DNA of 64,000 bases. Origin: Heterodera schachtii (Eukaryota > Nematoda > Chromadorea > Rhabditida > Heteroderidae). The notes beneath the pieces are model-generated. The model did no database searches. It saw only the letters and a list, made by a program, of their open reading frames with translations, and was not told the origin of the DNA. Shown here piece after piece: positions 1 to 12,271 of the stretch. Position numbers and translations under genes: made by a program. Each line of letters starts with the position of its first letter. Within the stretch, counting starts at the first letter, position 1. The DNA lies in assembly GCA_023374025.1 (NCBI GenBank), contig SIJG01000008.1:2698557-2762556 (forward strand). The letters are read 5' to 3'.

Positions 1-547
1 AGTATTTATTGAATTAGAACCCCCGGTGGCTCTATTTTTCAATCCTGCTAATTCCTCAGGGGGTACTTTATTTTTCAAACTCCTCCGAAAGGAGGCTGGC
101 TTTGTTTCAGGGGGGGGGGGGGGGTTCTAATTCAGTAAATACGGTATTTTATCGCGGAGGCCAAAAAATAGAGGAATTTATGGCCTCAAGTTTAATTAAA
201 TTTTTACATTGGGACTTTTTACAAATTCTTCTCAGCAAGAATTTTTTCAAAATTTACAAGAAAACAGTGCCAGAGGCGTTGTCTTGAAGGCCAAAGAAAA
301 TGACGACGGATTTGAGGGCATTTATAATTTAAAAAACGCTCTGATAATTCAAATACATAATTAGATTTATTTATTTAGTATAAATTTTATACATAACTCC
401 AATTAAACAATTATTATTTTTTGATTAATATCATTATGCATATTTGTAACGGCAAGGATTGATTGGCACTCTCTCTCTCTCTCTTTCTCTCTCACTCTCT
501 CTGTGATCAATCGATTGATCATTCCACTCCCTCGTCGTCCGAGCAGC
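1..547. other. 3' flank of the amidase gene
   Basis: No gene seen. A G-run lies at about 110-124 and a CT microsatellite at about 472-503. On the minus strand, overlapping AATAAA signals near 366-376 are a plausible poly(A) site for the amidase gene that ends at 548. Confidence 0.5.
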
Positions 548-3500
548 TCATTTTGTTGGCACTTTTGGTGGGGGCTCACTGAAGATGTTCGCCGGGCTCG
601 GCTTCACCCATCCGCCAAATGTGCGTTCCAATTCCTGGGCCGCCGCGATCAGAAGCGCCTCGTTGAATGGCGCGGCCATAAGCTGGACGCCCTCCGGCAT
701 GTTGGTCTGCCGATTCTTGTACATTGGCGCGGCCAGCGCGGGGAAGCCGAGCACATTGGCAATCTAAGGCGGCACTTTGTTTGACCAACAATAATGCCAT
801 TATCTTTCCTTGGCCTTGGCACCCGAAAAAGTTCATGGTACAAGACCAAGCATGACATTGAGACATGTTCAACGTCTTGTACTGGTCCAGGGTCTTGGAC
901 AGGGTTACCGGCTTCCATGATACAAGACTGCTCATGGTCTTGGTACTGGTCCAAGTCCTTTTGCATGGTTTTGGCATCCCGAAAAAATTCATGGTAAAGA
1001 CCAAAGAAGATATTGGAACATGTTCAAGGTTTTGGTATTGGTCCAAAGTCTTGGCCGTGGTTTTGGTCTTGGTACACAAAAATGCCCACATCGATTCATT
1101 GTTGGCAAATTTTGTACAAAATCATGGCCTTGGCGCCTATGGCCTCCTCTACCATGGTGTATTTGATGTTGAACACAGCAAACGGCTCCTGGTGATGGAA
1201 TGGCACTGTTGTTGGCCAAACCGGGCTCACCAAAAGACCATTTTTGCCAAGCAAATTGGCCACCTGTTTGCGCAGCTTCTCCTTCTTCAGCAACACCTAA
1301 ATGCACCAGGAAAAAAAATTACGGTGGAAAAATTTTTTTTTTTTTTAATTTTCCATCAATTTTTCATTTAAGGATGAATTAATTTTCGTTAATTTTTTTT
1401 TTAATTTTTTATCTCCGATTTTAGGGCAGAATTTTCCGTTTAACTAATTATAATTTCCATTTTTCATAGATTTTATATTTTAATGACAAATTTAATTTTC
1501 GGTAAAAAATTTTTTTGGTTACCCATTTTTCGTAAAAAATCTCCGATTTTAGGGCAGAATTTTCCTAGTAACTAATTATGATTTCCCTTTTTCCTAATTT
1601 TCCATTTTCTCAAATCTTTAATTCAGAAAACCGTTTTTCGTGTTTTTCATTGTTCCTTAAAAAATTCTTAGGCTGAATTTTACGTAATTTTTGATTTTAG
1701 GCGGGGGGGGGGGGACCTTTTTCATTTTCTTCCACGTTAAATGCAAAATTATTTTTGAAATATAAAGTTTTTTTTAATTAATTTGTTATTTTGTTTTAAT
1801 GCTTAAACGGAACCGCTCAGTTCGGCCCCCACAGTTCGGCCCTCACGGTTCGGCCCTCACGATTCGGCCCCCACGATTCGGCCCCAGCTCATTTTTCCAT
1901 GATAGCTTTTTTCTTTGGCATCCAAATCCATTAATCTTGGTATCATTCGAAAGCTCTTCACATGCTCTATTAGCCTTACAAAAAGCGGATAGATTTTCAA
2001 GCTTGGAAAAAATTTTATTAAGAAAAAACTTCAAAAATTTCAACTTTTTTGCAATTTTCATGTATAACTTTTTTGGTATTTGTCTAATCGCAAAGCAATA
2101 GCTTAGAAAAAGCTTCTAAACACCTTAAGCTTTCAAATAATGCCAACAATGTTGGATTTGTTTGACAAAGAAAAAAGTTATAGAAAGTTGTAGTGGAAAA
2201 ACATGCTGGGGCCGAACCGTGGGGGCCGCATCGTGAGGGCCGAACTGTGGGGGCCGAACTGAGGTAGACCGTGCTTAAAAGATTATTTAAATAAATGGGA
2301 TTTTAATTTTTTTTTTTAATCCTCACCAATTCCCGCTCGTTTTCTGATTTTGGCGCAAGAAATCGCTTCAGCAGCTCAATTTGCAGGCCGAGATGGGTGG
2401 CATTGGCCACGCCCGCTTGAATGTCATAATAAGTCTGTTTCAGCTCTTCGTAGGACTGTAGAAAAAAATTTAAAATTTTTTAAATTATGGCTGTCAGGCC
2501 ACCACTCGAAATGAAAAATAAAAAATTTTGAAGAAAAAACGGGCAATTTTTGAAAATTTTGCACAATTTTCTTATTATATTCCAGTAAATTGCTCGATGC
2601 CGGACCCCATTTTAACTTACTTTTTAAAATTTTAACCCCAAAATTGCAAAAAAAATTAACATTTATTGGCGCATTCTCTCTGGCGCTTAAAATTTTAAAA
2701 AATAACACTAGAGAAAAAATTTTTTGGCCTGAAGAGCAAAAAAAAGTTCTTCGGATTCCCCCCCCCCCCCCCCCCCCCCCGACTCTCCTTAAATTTTCTC
2801 CTGAGAATTTTTGAATTGCTAAGAAAAAATGCATCAAAAAAATTTTAAATTTACTAACTCCCGAGCCGAGAATTCTTGAGTCCCGGGTTAATTTTTTTTT
2901 AAAAATAGAGAAAGTTTTTCCAAGTTAATGACAACAAATTCATTGGTTTCAAGTCGAGAATTTATCAGGTTTTCGGATCAATTCGCAGTCATCTTGAAAA
3001 TTTGTCGACTCTCGAGGCTGTCAATTCTCGACATAAAACCCAAAATGCTCTCGACCCGTCACGGCACGGCATCATTTAAATGCCATGCCCTCCTCCCATT
3101 CAAGTCGAGAAATTTTCTCAGGTTTTCGAATCAATTCGCAGCGCCATCTTGAAAATTTCTCGACACTCGAGGCTGTCAATTCTCGAGAAAAATCCAAAAT
3201 GCTCTCGACACGCCACGGCACGGCATCATTTAAATGCCATGCTCTCCCTCCCATCCATCATGTTTTTCACCGGAATGCCTTCGCTCCACGGGTCGGCATA
3301 GAACAGTTCGAGCAACCGTGACATCAGTGGGAACTCCACTCGTTGGACCGTGACATTGTGTTTGAACTCAAAATACGATTTGACCTGAAACAATTAGGCG
3401 ATTAATTAATTAATTGCCGCTCCTTAATTAGTGTCGTATTAATTGACGCCGTTCCCTAATTAATAGAGAACGAAAATATGCACCAAAACTGCCAAAATAT

Positions 3501-6500
3501 GCATATGAATTTTTCCAAAATTGAGAGCAAATTTTTCCAAAAAAATCTTTTAGTTAAATCTAAGCTAAAAATCTCGAAAATAGCTAAATATGTTATTGAA
3601 AAATCATTTTAGACGAAAAATAAATAAATAAATAAAGCTAAAATAAATTGGTTTTTAAAAAAATTGAATAAAAAAAACCCGAAAATTTTCCATTTTATGG
3701 ACTTATTTATGGCATAAATTACATTTTTTTATATTAATATTATCGAGAAAAAAAGTCAAAAAATATCCTTAAAGCTCAAAAGGGCCTCTATAATAAAGGG
3801 GGCCGTTTAAATAGGGGTTTTGGCAAAATGCCAAAATATGCATATAATTTCAAGCCTTACAACTTAGTTTCCTAATCGTTGACCACCATTTTAACGGCAA
3901 ATTGTGATTTAATTAATTATTAATTAATTGCCGCTCCCTAATTAATTCCTAAATTGTGTTCCCACGGTTTTAACGGCACATTGTAATTAGTAATTAATTA
4001 ATTAATTGCCGATTCCTAATTAGTTCCTTAATTGTTTCTTCCCACCATTTTAACGGGAATTTGCTGCGCGGGTTGAAGCTCTTGGGCGAGCAACACGTTC
4101 AGATCGTCCATGTAGAACACTTTGACTTTGCTAAAGTCCACATCCTGTTGAAAGGCGTCCACCTTTTTGCCGGCCATCACCTTTCAAGACAATTCATCAA
4201 TTTGACATTAATTGCTCAATTTAATTGGGGGTAATAAGGAAAATTTATTAAAAAATACCGAATTAAAAAAATGCGAGAAATTATTGAAAATCTGGGAAGC
4301 CCCTTTCATGAAAATAATGAAGGTTAACGAGAAAATTCATTTATTTTCATAAAATTTCTTGAAAAATGATGATTTTTTGTCGTAGGGGGCGCGTCATTTT
4401 TTACTTTTTTTTTTAAATTAATGAATTTTATTTAAATTAAATAACAAAAAAAAACAAAAAGTTTTACACCAATATTAAATAAAAAATTTTTTATATAAAA
4501 CTTAAACATTTTGGCTAAATATTAGAGCCCTAATTGTTTTTCTGCTAATTAAAAATTTTGATTTGAGAAATTTAATTTTTTTTGTCATTTTTTCCTTTGA
4601 AATTTACCGCAAGTGCCAACGGCAAGTCAGAGGCGTAGCGGCACATTGGTCCATTGCTGAGCATGTTCAGGGCCGGCTTGTAGAAAAGGCTTTTCGGCAA
4701 AATTCCCTCGTTCGGCACGACGTCTTAAAAATAGTCGTCCGTCATTTTTCCGTGTTCATTTAAATGTTTTTCAGTTTTTTGGTTAACCGAATTGTACTTA
4801 AATATACTTAGAAGGTTTAATTTTTAAAAGAAAATTTATCGAAAATAATTTGATGGAAAATTTCAAGAGTTTCTTTTAAAAAAGTAGAATTTTTCAATTT
4901 CTTTTTCTTGAAATTTTGTTATTTAAAAATTTCTTCTTAAAAATCTGAATTCGTTAGATTTGTAAAAGAAAATTTCACGAAATATTTAACGGAAAATTTT
5001 CTAGTTTTTTTTTAAAACCTAATGAACCTAGATTTTTTAATTGAAACTTTGCTTAAAGGCACTTAAAAAATTCTTAAAAAGAATAGAATCATTATATTTT
5101 TAAAAGAAAATTTCAGAAAATTCGAGAAAAATTTTTTGGCAAAAAATTTTCATGAAATACGCTTAAAAATTCGGAAACTTTTAAAAATTTTCTTGATTGA
5201 CCCTAGGCCCTAAATTGGCTATTTTTGGCAAATTTACGAAAAATGGTAACTAATATAAAATTATCGTTTGAAAATTTTTTGAAAGATTTCGTCTCATGAT
5301 GCCATTCCCGTGGTGTCTTCTAAACCAATCATCAACAAAACTTACGGTCGGGAACGGTGGTCGGCTTTAGGGCAAAAATGCCGTTCATTGCGGCCGGAAT
5401 TCGGACAGAGCCGCCAATGTCGTTGCCAATGCCGCACAATGACGCGCCGGCGCCGATCAGTGCCCCCTCCCCCGCGCTGCTTCCACCTGTCCAAAATAAT
5501 GATCAAAAATATAGATAATCGATTGATTGTATAATTAATTAATTTGATTAAGTGTCACCCGATTAATTGCCCTAATTAATTACCCTTAATTAAGTGGATT
5601 AATTAGGATCAGGTCGCTTTTTAGATTCTAAGAGTGACTAATAGAGAAAAATTTCAGTTCTTTCGAAAACAAACAATATAATTAAGCATAAAGTAGGCAA
5701 AATTTCTAGTGATTTTTTTTTTAATTTTTCAGCGCTGGGGCGAAAAAGCAGAAATTTGTTTGTAGTAGTTTTGCGCGAAGATTGACAAATTTTGCCGTTT
5801 TGGGGTCTAATTTTCAAAAAATAATGAATGGTCCAATGGAGCCGATAGGCGGCGCCGGGAAAAAATTATGGCAATTTTTTAATGGGTTATAATTAGAGCT
5901 GCACGGGTCCGGGTACCCGACCGGGTCCCAGACCCGGATACCCGGTTTTTTTACTACCCGGACCCGGACCCGTTTTTTTGGAAATCCAATACCCGGTACC
6001 AGACCCGGTACCCGGCTTTTCAGTACCCGGTAATACCCGGACCCGGTTTTTGCCCAAATACCCGGACCCGTGCAGCCCTAGTTATAATACGAAAATTGTG
6101 GTAAATTTTCAAAAAATTTGCTGAATTTTTCTTGAAAAATTTTTTATTTTCCATTTCGAGGAGGTGGGGACCCCTATTTTACCATATTTTTGAAAAATGA
6201 TGGTGACCAAAATGGCAAAAAATAGTAATTTTTGGCGCAAAAACGGCTAAAAATTTTGTAAAATACCCCTTCGGGATTTCAAAAAAAACTACCCCTAAAA
6301 ATTAAATTAGGCTCAAATGCTTGCCCGTGATGCGACGAGTGTCGTGCGGGTTGTTGGTGACACCGTAAGCGGAGTCATCGCCGGCATAACTCATCGCCAT
6401 ATTTGGCAATGTTGAGATGGCAATCAGAATGGCACCGGCATCCATCATGCTGTTGAAAACAAACAATTGCTTATTCAATATAAAATCTAAGCTATGGCTA

Positions 6501-9297
6501 TTTTAATTTATAAAATGATTATTTTAATATTTTGATTAAATTATAAATTTGATTAATTTATTATTTTTATTAATTCAAAGCTCCTCAAACTTTTTTACTT
6601 AAAATAATTATTTAAAATTAAAAATATAATTTTTTTTTTAATTTATTTAATTAAATATTTGTTTATTAAAATTAAAGTGCATAATTATTTTCGAATATTA
6701 TTGCTTAAATTTAAAAAAGTCAAAAAGACTCAAATTAAAATTGCAATATTTTTCTTCTTAAAAATTCAAAAAACCCAAAATAAAATGCCAAAAAAATATT
6801 AAACGCTAAAATATTTCCAACCTCCTAATTATCATTAATTTGCAAAATTTGACTAATTTGGCACACCGTTTTACGATTGGAGCGGTTTCAGTGGCCGGTG
6901 GGCTTCCTTTGAGCAGATACTTGCTGCCCGCCACGGTCACAAAGCCCTTCACGTTCAGATTGTTCTTTGTTGTGAATGGCACGCCGTAGAGCGGCTTGGA
7001 GAATGCCAACTGAAAAGAAAAATATGCCAATTAAAATTTATGCTGGGTTAATTAGTGCCTAATTATGAGCCATGTAATGACCATTAAAGGCATATCAAAT
7101 GTGACGTTTAATGACAATTTATGCATAATTTAATTATGCTACAATTACAGGAAAAACTGCTATGCTTTATCCATGAATTAGCGTCAATTTATGCTGAACA
7201 ATGTCTGATTATGCTCATTTAGAGGAAAAAAACTGATCCACTAATTAGGGTCTAATTAGGATCAATTAGTAGAAAAACTGCTATATTCGGCTAATTATTG
7301 ATCTAATTGCACTCAGAAAAACAATTCAATTAATGCCTGATCATGATCATTTAGAGGAAAAACTGCTAAGGTGATCCATTAATTAGCGTCAAATTATGCT
7401 CAATTAAAGGAAAAACGGCTATGCTGATCAATCAATTTGCGTCCAATTATGCTTAATTAAGGAAAAACTGCTATGCTTTGTCCATGAATTAGCGTCTAAT
7501 ATGCTCGATTAAAGAAAACGGCTAGACTGAGTCATTAATTAGCGACTAATTATACTTTCCTAATTAGATGGCCTCATTTGTCAGCCTATTGCAATTAAGA
7601 TCCATCAACCAATCTTACTTTTTTTCGCTCGGATTCATCCATTCTGGCCAATTCCGTGTCCACTTCCCGGGCCAGCTTCAACGAGTGTCCGAAATTTTTG
7701 TGCGCAATTGCGTTGATCATCGGGTTGACCTCCTTCAGCCGATCAACATAAGCGGTGATCAGTTCCACTGCCGTCAGCTGAAAAAACACCATTTTTTTAA
7801 GCATAGGACCTGGATTTAAGATTTTTAAAATAATTTTTCCAATTTTTTAAAAGAAAATTAAGAAAAAATTTCTTTGTTTAACCCTTAATTTTTACCTTTT
7901 CTGCTTCGGCTTTGGTAAAATTTTAGCATTTGGTTCAATAATTTTAAGGAATTTTTTGAGACAAGATTAAAAAATGAAGAAAGCCCGGCTCCCTTAATCG
8001 AGAATTGACCTCGTTAATTATGAAATGATTTTTATTTAAATTTGCCGTTCCCACCCGTCCGTGGCACGTCACGACCAGGCATTTATTTTCAGGCATTTGC
8101 CGGGTTTGAACTCGGGTCGGGGATTTCCGAGAGTTTGCCTAGAAACCAGGAATTTGCCGGGTTTTGAAGGCACTTACCGATTTTTCTCCAGAATTTTCAC
8201 TCGGGTTTTGCCTAGAAACCAGGCACTCGGGTTTTGCCTAGAAACCAGGCATTTGTCGGGCTTCGGGAGCCCGTGCCCGGTTTTTGCGAATTTGATTTGC
8301 GAGGATTTTCAATTTGTTAGCGAGAACATCCCCTCGGGCACGGCACGGCACTCACATTGCCCTCCCGGATCATTGCCGCCGCTTGGTGTGCCGGGATGAA
8401 CAACAATTGGCTGGCATTTTGCCATCCGACGGTTTGCATCGGCTCAAACCAGTTGATCAGTTCAAAAATGGCATCCACCAGCATGTAGTAGCAGTTGACC
8501 AAGAAGCGCAACACGGCATAATATTCATGGATGAATTTGTAGCGGCGCCAATCCACCGATTTGCATCCCATCGACACATTTTTTGGCAAATTGTTATACG
8601 GCTAAATATTTGATCGAAAGCTAATTTTAAAACGGTTACACAGATGAATGAAATTTTTAATCAAATCCTAATTTTGTTTTTCTTGAAAGTTACTTAATTC
8701 AAAATTAAAAATCCAATTTTTCATTAAAAAAAATAAAATTAAAAAATCGTTTAAATCAAAAAATAATTTATTAAATTTTGATTAAAGAATTTATAAATCT
8801 TTTTTATTTTAAAAAAATCCAAGAACATTTTTTATTATTAATTTAAAAATCGGTTTAAATCAAAAAATAATTTCCAAATTATATAAATCTTTTTTATTCA
8901 AGAGACAAAAAAATATTTTTATTTAAAAAAAAACTATTTTTATACCAAAAATATTTCAAATTTTTTGATTAAAAAATTTGGAAAACCTTTTTTTAAGTAA
9001 TTCAAATACAGATAAACCTTTCAAAAGGTTTTCTCTAATTGTTTTTTTTAAAGTTTTTTTTTTGATTTTTTAAATACAGTATTCTTCTTCTAATATGGCA
9101 CCATAAGGCTCAATTTTCAACCCCCCCCCCTTCGGAATACGGTAAAAAAAAAATTTTTTCGAATTTTTTTTTTCTTAAATTTAATTTTATTTTACATGAT
9201 CTTCCACGCCACAATAGTCGTCCTCGGCAATTTTTGAGCTGGCCATTTGGACAAGGCAAACGAGGAGGACGAGGAGGAGGCCGAACCGAAAGACCAT
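548..9297 (-). CDS. FAAH-like amidase signature hydrolase, complete, 12 exons
   Basis: Exons 9297-9196, 8601-8356, 7777-7619, 7009-6867, 6449-6325, 5486-5346, 4723-4608, 4180-4055, 3384-3271, 2455-2327, 1296-1153 and 763-548 join in frame to 586 residues and a TGA. Residues 1-21 are a hydrophobic signal or anchor ([17 protein letters not shown]). The amidase core is complete: [12 protein letters not shown] with catalytic Lys184, GGSSAGEG with cis-Ser261, and [14 protein letters not shown] with nucleophile Ser285; the 24-residue spacing between the serines matches mammalian [18 protein letters not shown] and the C-terminal LPxGVQ-like [14 protein letters not shown] and FGGWVKP blocks resemble FAAH2. 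The family hydrolyses fatty-acid amides such as N-acylethanolamines at membranes; the substrate here is inferred. Intron 5 uses a GC donor, and the donor after exon 4 is GTGTGC. The stretch between exons 9 and 10 is about 20 residues shorter than in FAAH2, so a missed exon in 2456-3270 is possible. Confidence 0.93.
768..1100. repeat. intronic degenerate repeat of a tggtccaag-like motif
   Basis: Last intron of the amidase gene. Short degenerate copies around CTTGGTACTGGTCC, ATGGTACAAGACC and ACATGTTCAA recur on both strands. It makes overlapping open frames that are not genes. Confidence 0.5.
1808..2271. mobile_element. CGG-ended palindromic hAT-like MITE, 8-bp TSD
   Basis: The ends are inverted (CGGAACCGCTCAGTTCGGCC; the other end reversed is CGGTCTACCTCAGTTCGGCC), flanked by TGCTTAAA on both sides. 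Inside, a half-unit with GGTATCATTCGAAAGCTC and GCTCTATTAGC is followed by an inverted relative. It lies in the amidase intron between exons 10 and 11. The type member of a family repeated through this window. Confidence 0.85.
2953..3257. repeat. tandem duplication of about 152 bp next to exon 9
   Basis: Two near-identical units, about 2953-3105 and 3106-3257, each run from a TCGAGAA-type start to a CACGGCACGGCATCATTTAA-type end containing the palindrome CATTTAAATG. They lie in the amidase intron, ending 13 nt from exon 9. Confidence 0.75.
5894..6080. mobile_element. 187-bp hAT-like MITE, ends TAGAGCTGCACGGGTCC
   Basis: Near-perfect terminal inverted repeats (TAGAGCTGCACGGGTCCGGG and its complement) are flanked by GTTATAAT on both sides. 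The interior is a degenerate run of ACCCGG and TACCCGG. It sits in an amidase intron. Confidence 0.88.
7025..7560. repeat. intronic degenerate tandem repeat (about 60-80 bp)
   Basis: About seven diverged units repeat AGGAAAAACTGCTATG, GATCCATTAATTAGCGTC and TAATTATGCTCAATT-like blocks, filling most of the intron between exons 3 and 4 of the amidase. Confidence 0.65.
8070..8275. repeat. short degenerate repeat in an amidase intron
   Basis: Blocks such as GCCTAGAAACCAGGCA, CGGGTTTTGCC and GCATTTGCCGGG recur in the intron between exons 2 and 3. No coding role seen. Confidence 0.5.
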
Positions 9298-10311
9298 TTT
9301 TGGAAAAATATATACCTGCGATCTGGATTTTTTTGGCATTTTTTTTTTGCAAATTAAAATGTTGGAGGGTGGTGAAATTATAGCCAAACCCCTCGCCTCC
9401 CCTCCGCCCCCCCCCCCCTCTCCAACCAAAAAAAAATCCGGAAAATTCCATAGGGTTCCGCGCTGTAAAATAAATGACATCCCTGGGACGGTTGGGTAGC
9501 CAAAAAAAAACAACTGTGCTTTTGAAATTTTCTAGGGGGTAAGGTGAAAAGAATTGGCCTTAATAGGGTGGTTCCGTATTGTGGAGGACCTCGGTTGGGT
9601 CCCGGTGCGTTTTTTGTCTGTAATTCCGTGTTCCATGTTGAGGAAAATTTTTTTTTTCTACCGGATTACGTATTTTTGGCCTCGGGGAATATAAATAATG
9701 ATAATTAGGACACACAATTTATTTTGCCTATTTTTTAGAAAGGCATATTTTTTACTAATATCATTGAGAAAATTACATGAAATTAAATTTTTTAAATTGT
9801 TCGGTCATTAGAGGTCAAAAGGGCCGTTTTAATAGAGAGGGTTTTTTGAAAAATGCCAAAATAGGCATGTGCATAAATTCGATGCCCTAATGGTAATGAT
9901 GAACATGATAATGATGATCACTGAGAATATCGTCAGCAAATTTATATTGCCCCGCGAAAGGTGTGGGGTGTGCTATGGGAATTTTAGGGAGCATTATGCG
10001 GGGTTGGTGTGGCGAAGAATTCAATTAGGCCTCCATTAAGAATAATTGCCTACCCCCCCCCCCCCCCCCCCATTAGCCACTGCATTAATTTGTTCAATTT
10101 TTGGCTGCCGTTTTTTTCTACAAAAACGGAGCAGCCAGACACTTTTCTGTACCTTCTTCGCATAAATTAATGTCTCACCATGTACCACCATTCTATTTGC
10201 TGTATGATGCTAATGTAAGGGCCGGAATATTATATTCCCGTAATTAGTGACGTTTAAGAGCGAAATCTTTTCCAAAAAAATATTTTAAAAAAAAGAAAAT
10301 TATTAAAAAAC
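9298..10311. other. intergenic upstream of the amidase gene
   Basis: No gene seen. The amidase start is preceded (minus strand) by an ATCGCAG sequence 18 nt upstream that could be a trans-splice or 5'-UTR acceptor. Homopolymer G/C runs occur near 9403 and 10053. Confidence 0.4.
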
Positions 10312-10612
10312 ATGCCAATGCCATGAGACCAGGCCCAACAATGTAGGGCGATGCCAATGCCGAGAAACCAAGTACAAATAGGGCAAGGCCATGCCAATGC
10401 CATAAAACCAGGTACAAACAGGGCAAGGCCATGCCAAGGCCGAGAAACCGGGTACAAACATGGCAAGGCCATGCCAATGCCGTAAAACCAGGTACAAACA
10501 GGGCAAGGCCATGCCAAGGCCGAGAAACCAGGTACAAACCGGTCAAGGCCATGCCAATGCCGTAAAACCAGATACAAACAGGGCAAGGCCATGCCAAGGC
10601 CGTCAATGCCAA
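10312..10612. repeat. ATGCCA-rich minisatellite of SSP0 (about 60-bp units)
   Basis: About five units of roughly 60 bp, each with two blocks like CCATGCCAATGCC and AAACCAGGTACAAACAGGGC. It is the equivalent, ahead of the broken SSP0 copy, of the arrays upstream of SSP1, 2, 3 and 5. Confidence 0.85.
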
Positions 10613-10621
10613 TATCAATTA

Positions 10622-10715
10622 ATTCAATGGCATTGTGCCAACGCGCCCAAACACATCCAACTTCAGCGCGGCTTTCATTTCTCCCCTCCCCTGCCCGCAG
10701 AAAGGCATTTTTGCC
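10622..10715 (+). promoter_or_regulatory. conserved SSP upstream block (SSP0)
   Basis: Shares ATTCAATGGCAT, GTGCCAACGCGC, CAACTTCAGCGCGG and CATTTCTCCCC in order with SSP1, 2, 3 and 5. It contains TGGCAT, the reverse complement of ATGCCA. Confidence 0.7.
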
Positions 10716-10731
10716 TAATATTATTTAATAC

Positions 10732-11442
10732 CAGAGATGTGATATCTGAAGATTTTTCCTCATTTTGTGGTCTTTTAGAGGGTCAAAGAGGATTTTTTTT
10801 GAAACTGAGGATTTGCGGAATTTTGTGGTCTTTTAAAAAATTTGAGGATTTTTGTGGTCTTTTGATAAAAAAGTGACAAAAATGCATGATTTTTTGAAAA
10901 ATTAGGTATTTTTGGCTAAATGTTCGAACTTTTTCTTCAAGTCTTAAACATTTTTTCGAAAAATCCTCAGTCAAAATCATTTTTTTTTTTACAAAATTTG
11001 TTAACAAATCGCACTCAAATCCCAAATTTTTTTCCGGCAGCGCCTATCGGCACTGCCGGACCCCCTTCCCCAATGTTTCCAAAAAGTTTTTTGGAAAACC
11101 GCGCCACAAAAAAAAAAAAGCAATTTTTTTGTGGGTCTCAGTGGACAGATAAACAGAATTCATTACACATAGACACAGTGAAAGCATTGGCCCAAGTGAA
11201 GTGCAACTTCGGTTTTTCGTGCTCAGACTTCCATAAAATGCTTACAAATGACAAGAAATTGATGAATTGATTATTTCAAACGAAAAATATGACAGTTAAC
11301 TGATTTTGTACGCATTTTATGATGTTTTAAAAAATGAGGATTTTTCATGCCAAATGAGGATTTTTTTGAGGTATTTTAGTGGCAAATGAGGATTTTTTAC
11401 GGCTGAAATGAGGATTTTCAAAATTTTGAGATCACAACTCTG
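10732..11442. mobile_element. 711-bp hAT-like MITE, ends CAGAG, 8-bp TSD
   Basis: Ends CAGAGATGTGATATC and (reversed) CAGAGTTGTGATCTC, flanked by TTTAATAC on both sides. Internally it has inverted blocks built on TGAGGATTTTT and a GC hairpin near 11036-11062 (CGGCAGCGCC, loop TATC, GGCACTGCCG). Inserted in the SSP0 upstream region. Confidence 0.9.
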
Positions 11443-12271
11443 TTTAATACGCATTAAAAAATTAAAAAAAAATTGTCATTAATGCATTTTTAAACAATAA
11501 AAATTGGGGTTATCCATTATGAAAAATCTCAGTACATTGCGTGCCAAATTGATTATTTTAATTTATAAAATTGAATAAAAGGCAAAGCAAATGTGAATAA
11601 TAATTAAATAACTAATTAGGGCCATAAAATTATATGGAGCAGCTTTTTTTCCTTTTCATTTTTAAATTAATTGTTTTTTCTAGAAAAATATATGTTTTAA
11701 AGAACAATTTTTAAATAATATTTTTTATTTTACAATTTTCAATGAAATTTTGTTTTGAAATCCATGCATTAAAAAACAAATGATTTTTTTTAATTTGATT
11801 ATAAGTAGGACCGCATTTGAGGCAAATAAATGCCTTTTTTCTGGGTACTATAGTTCCGATATATTAAGCATAAAAACGAATTTTCACATGGTTTTTGGAA
11901 TTTTCGTACCTTAAATCAAATGCCTTTTTTGTCTTTTTGGTGCCTTTTTGGCATTTTTTCCGAAAAATTCCATAAAAATTTATTACAATTTCAAAAAAAA
12001 AAAAAAATTTCCGGTGGCGCCTATTGGCACGCCGGACCCCAAAATTTTTTTATTAGTCCTAATTAAGCAATTTAATGGGGAGCGGGTGGGGGATGGGGGT
12101 CTTACAAATTAGGGGTGCGCCATGTGAAGGGACAAAAAATGCAAAAATTTTTAGGGCCATTTTTCTTGGGAGTGTATTTTTCGTTTTTATTTCATTTTTG
12201 TTAAGGTTATCTATGCGAATGTTCAACAAAAAAAAGCCTATAATTTTTGTCAAAATCAACCAAACTAAAAA
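11443..12271. other. decayed SSP0 5' region, exon 1 missing
   Basis: The block AAATTATATGGAGCAGC shared by other SSP loci is present near 11627, and the block that normally follows exon 1 (TAATTAAGCAATTTAATGGG) is at about 12059. The expected exon 1 between them is absent; the space holds AT-rich repeat sequence with a GC hairpin near 12011-12035. Confidence 0.6.
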
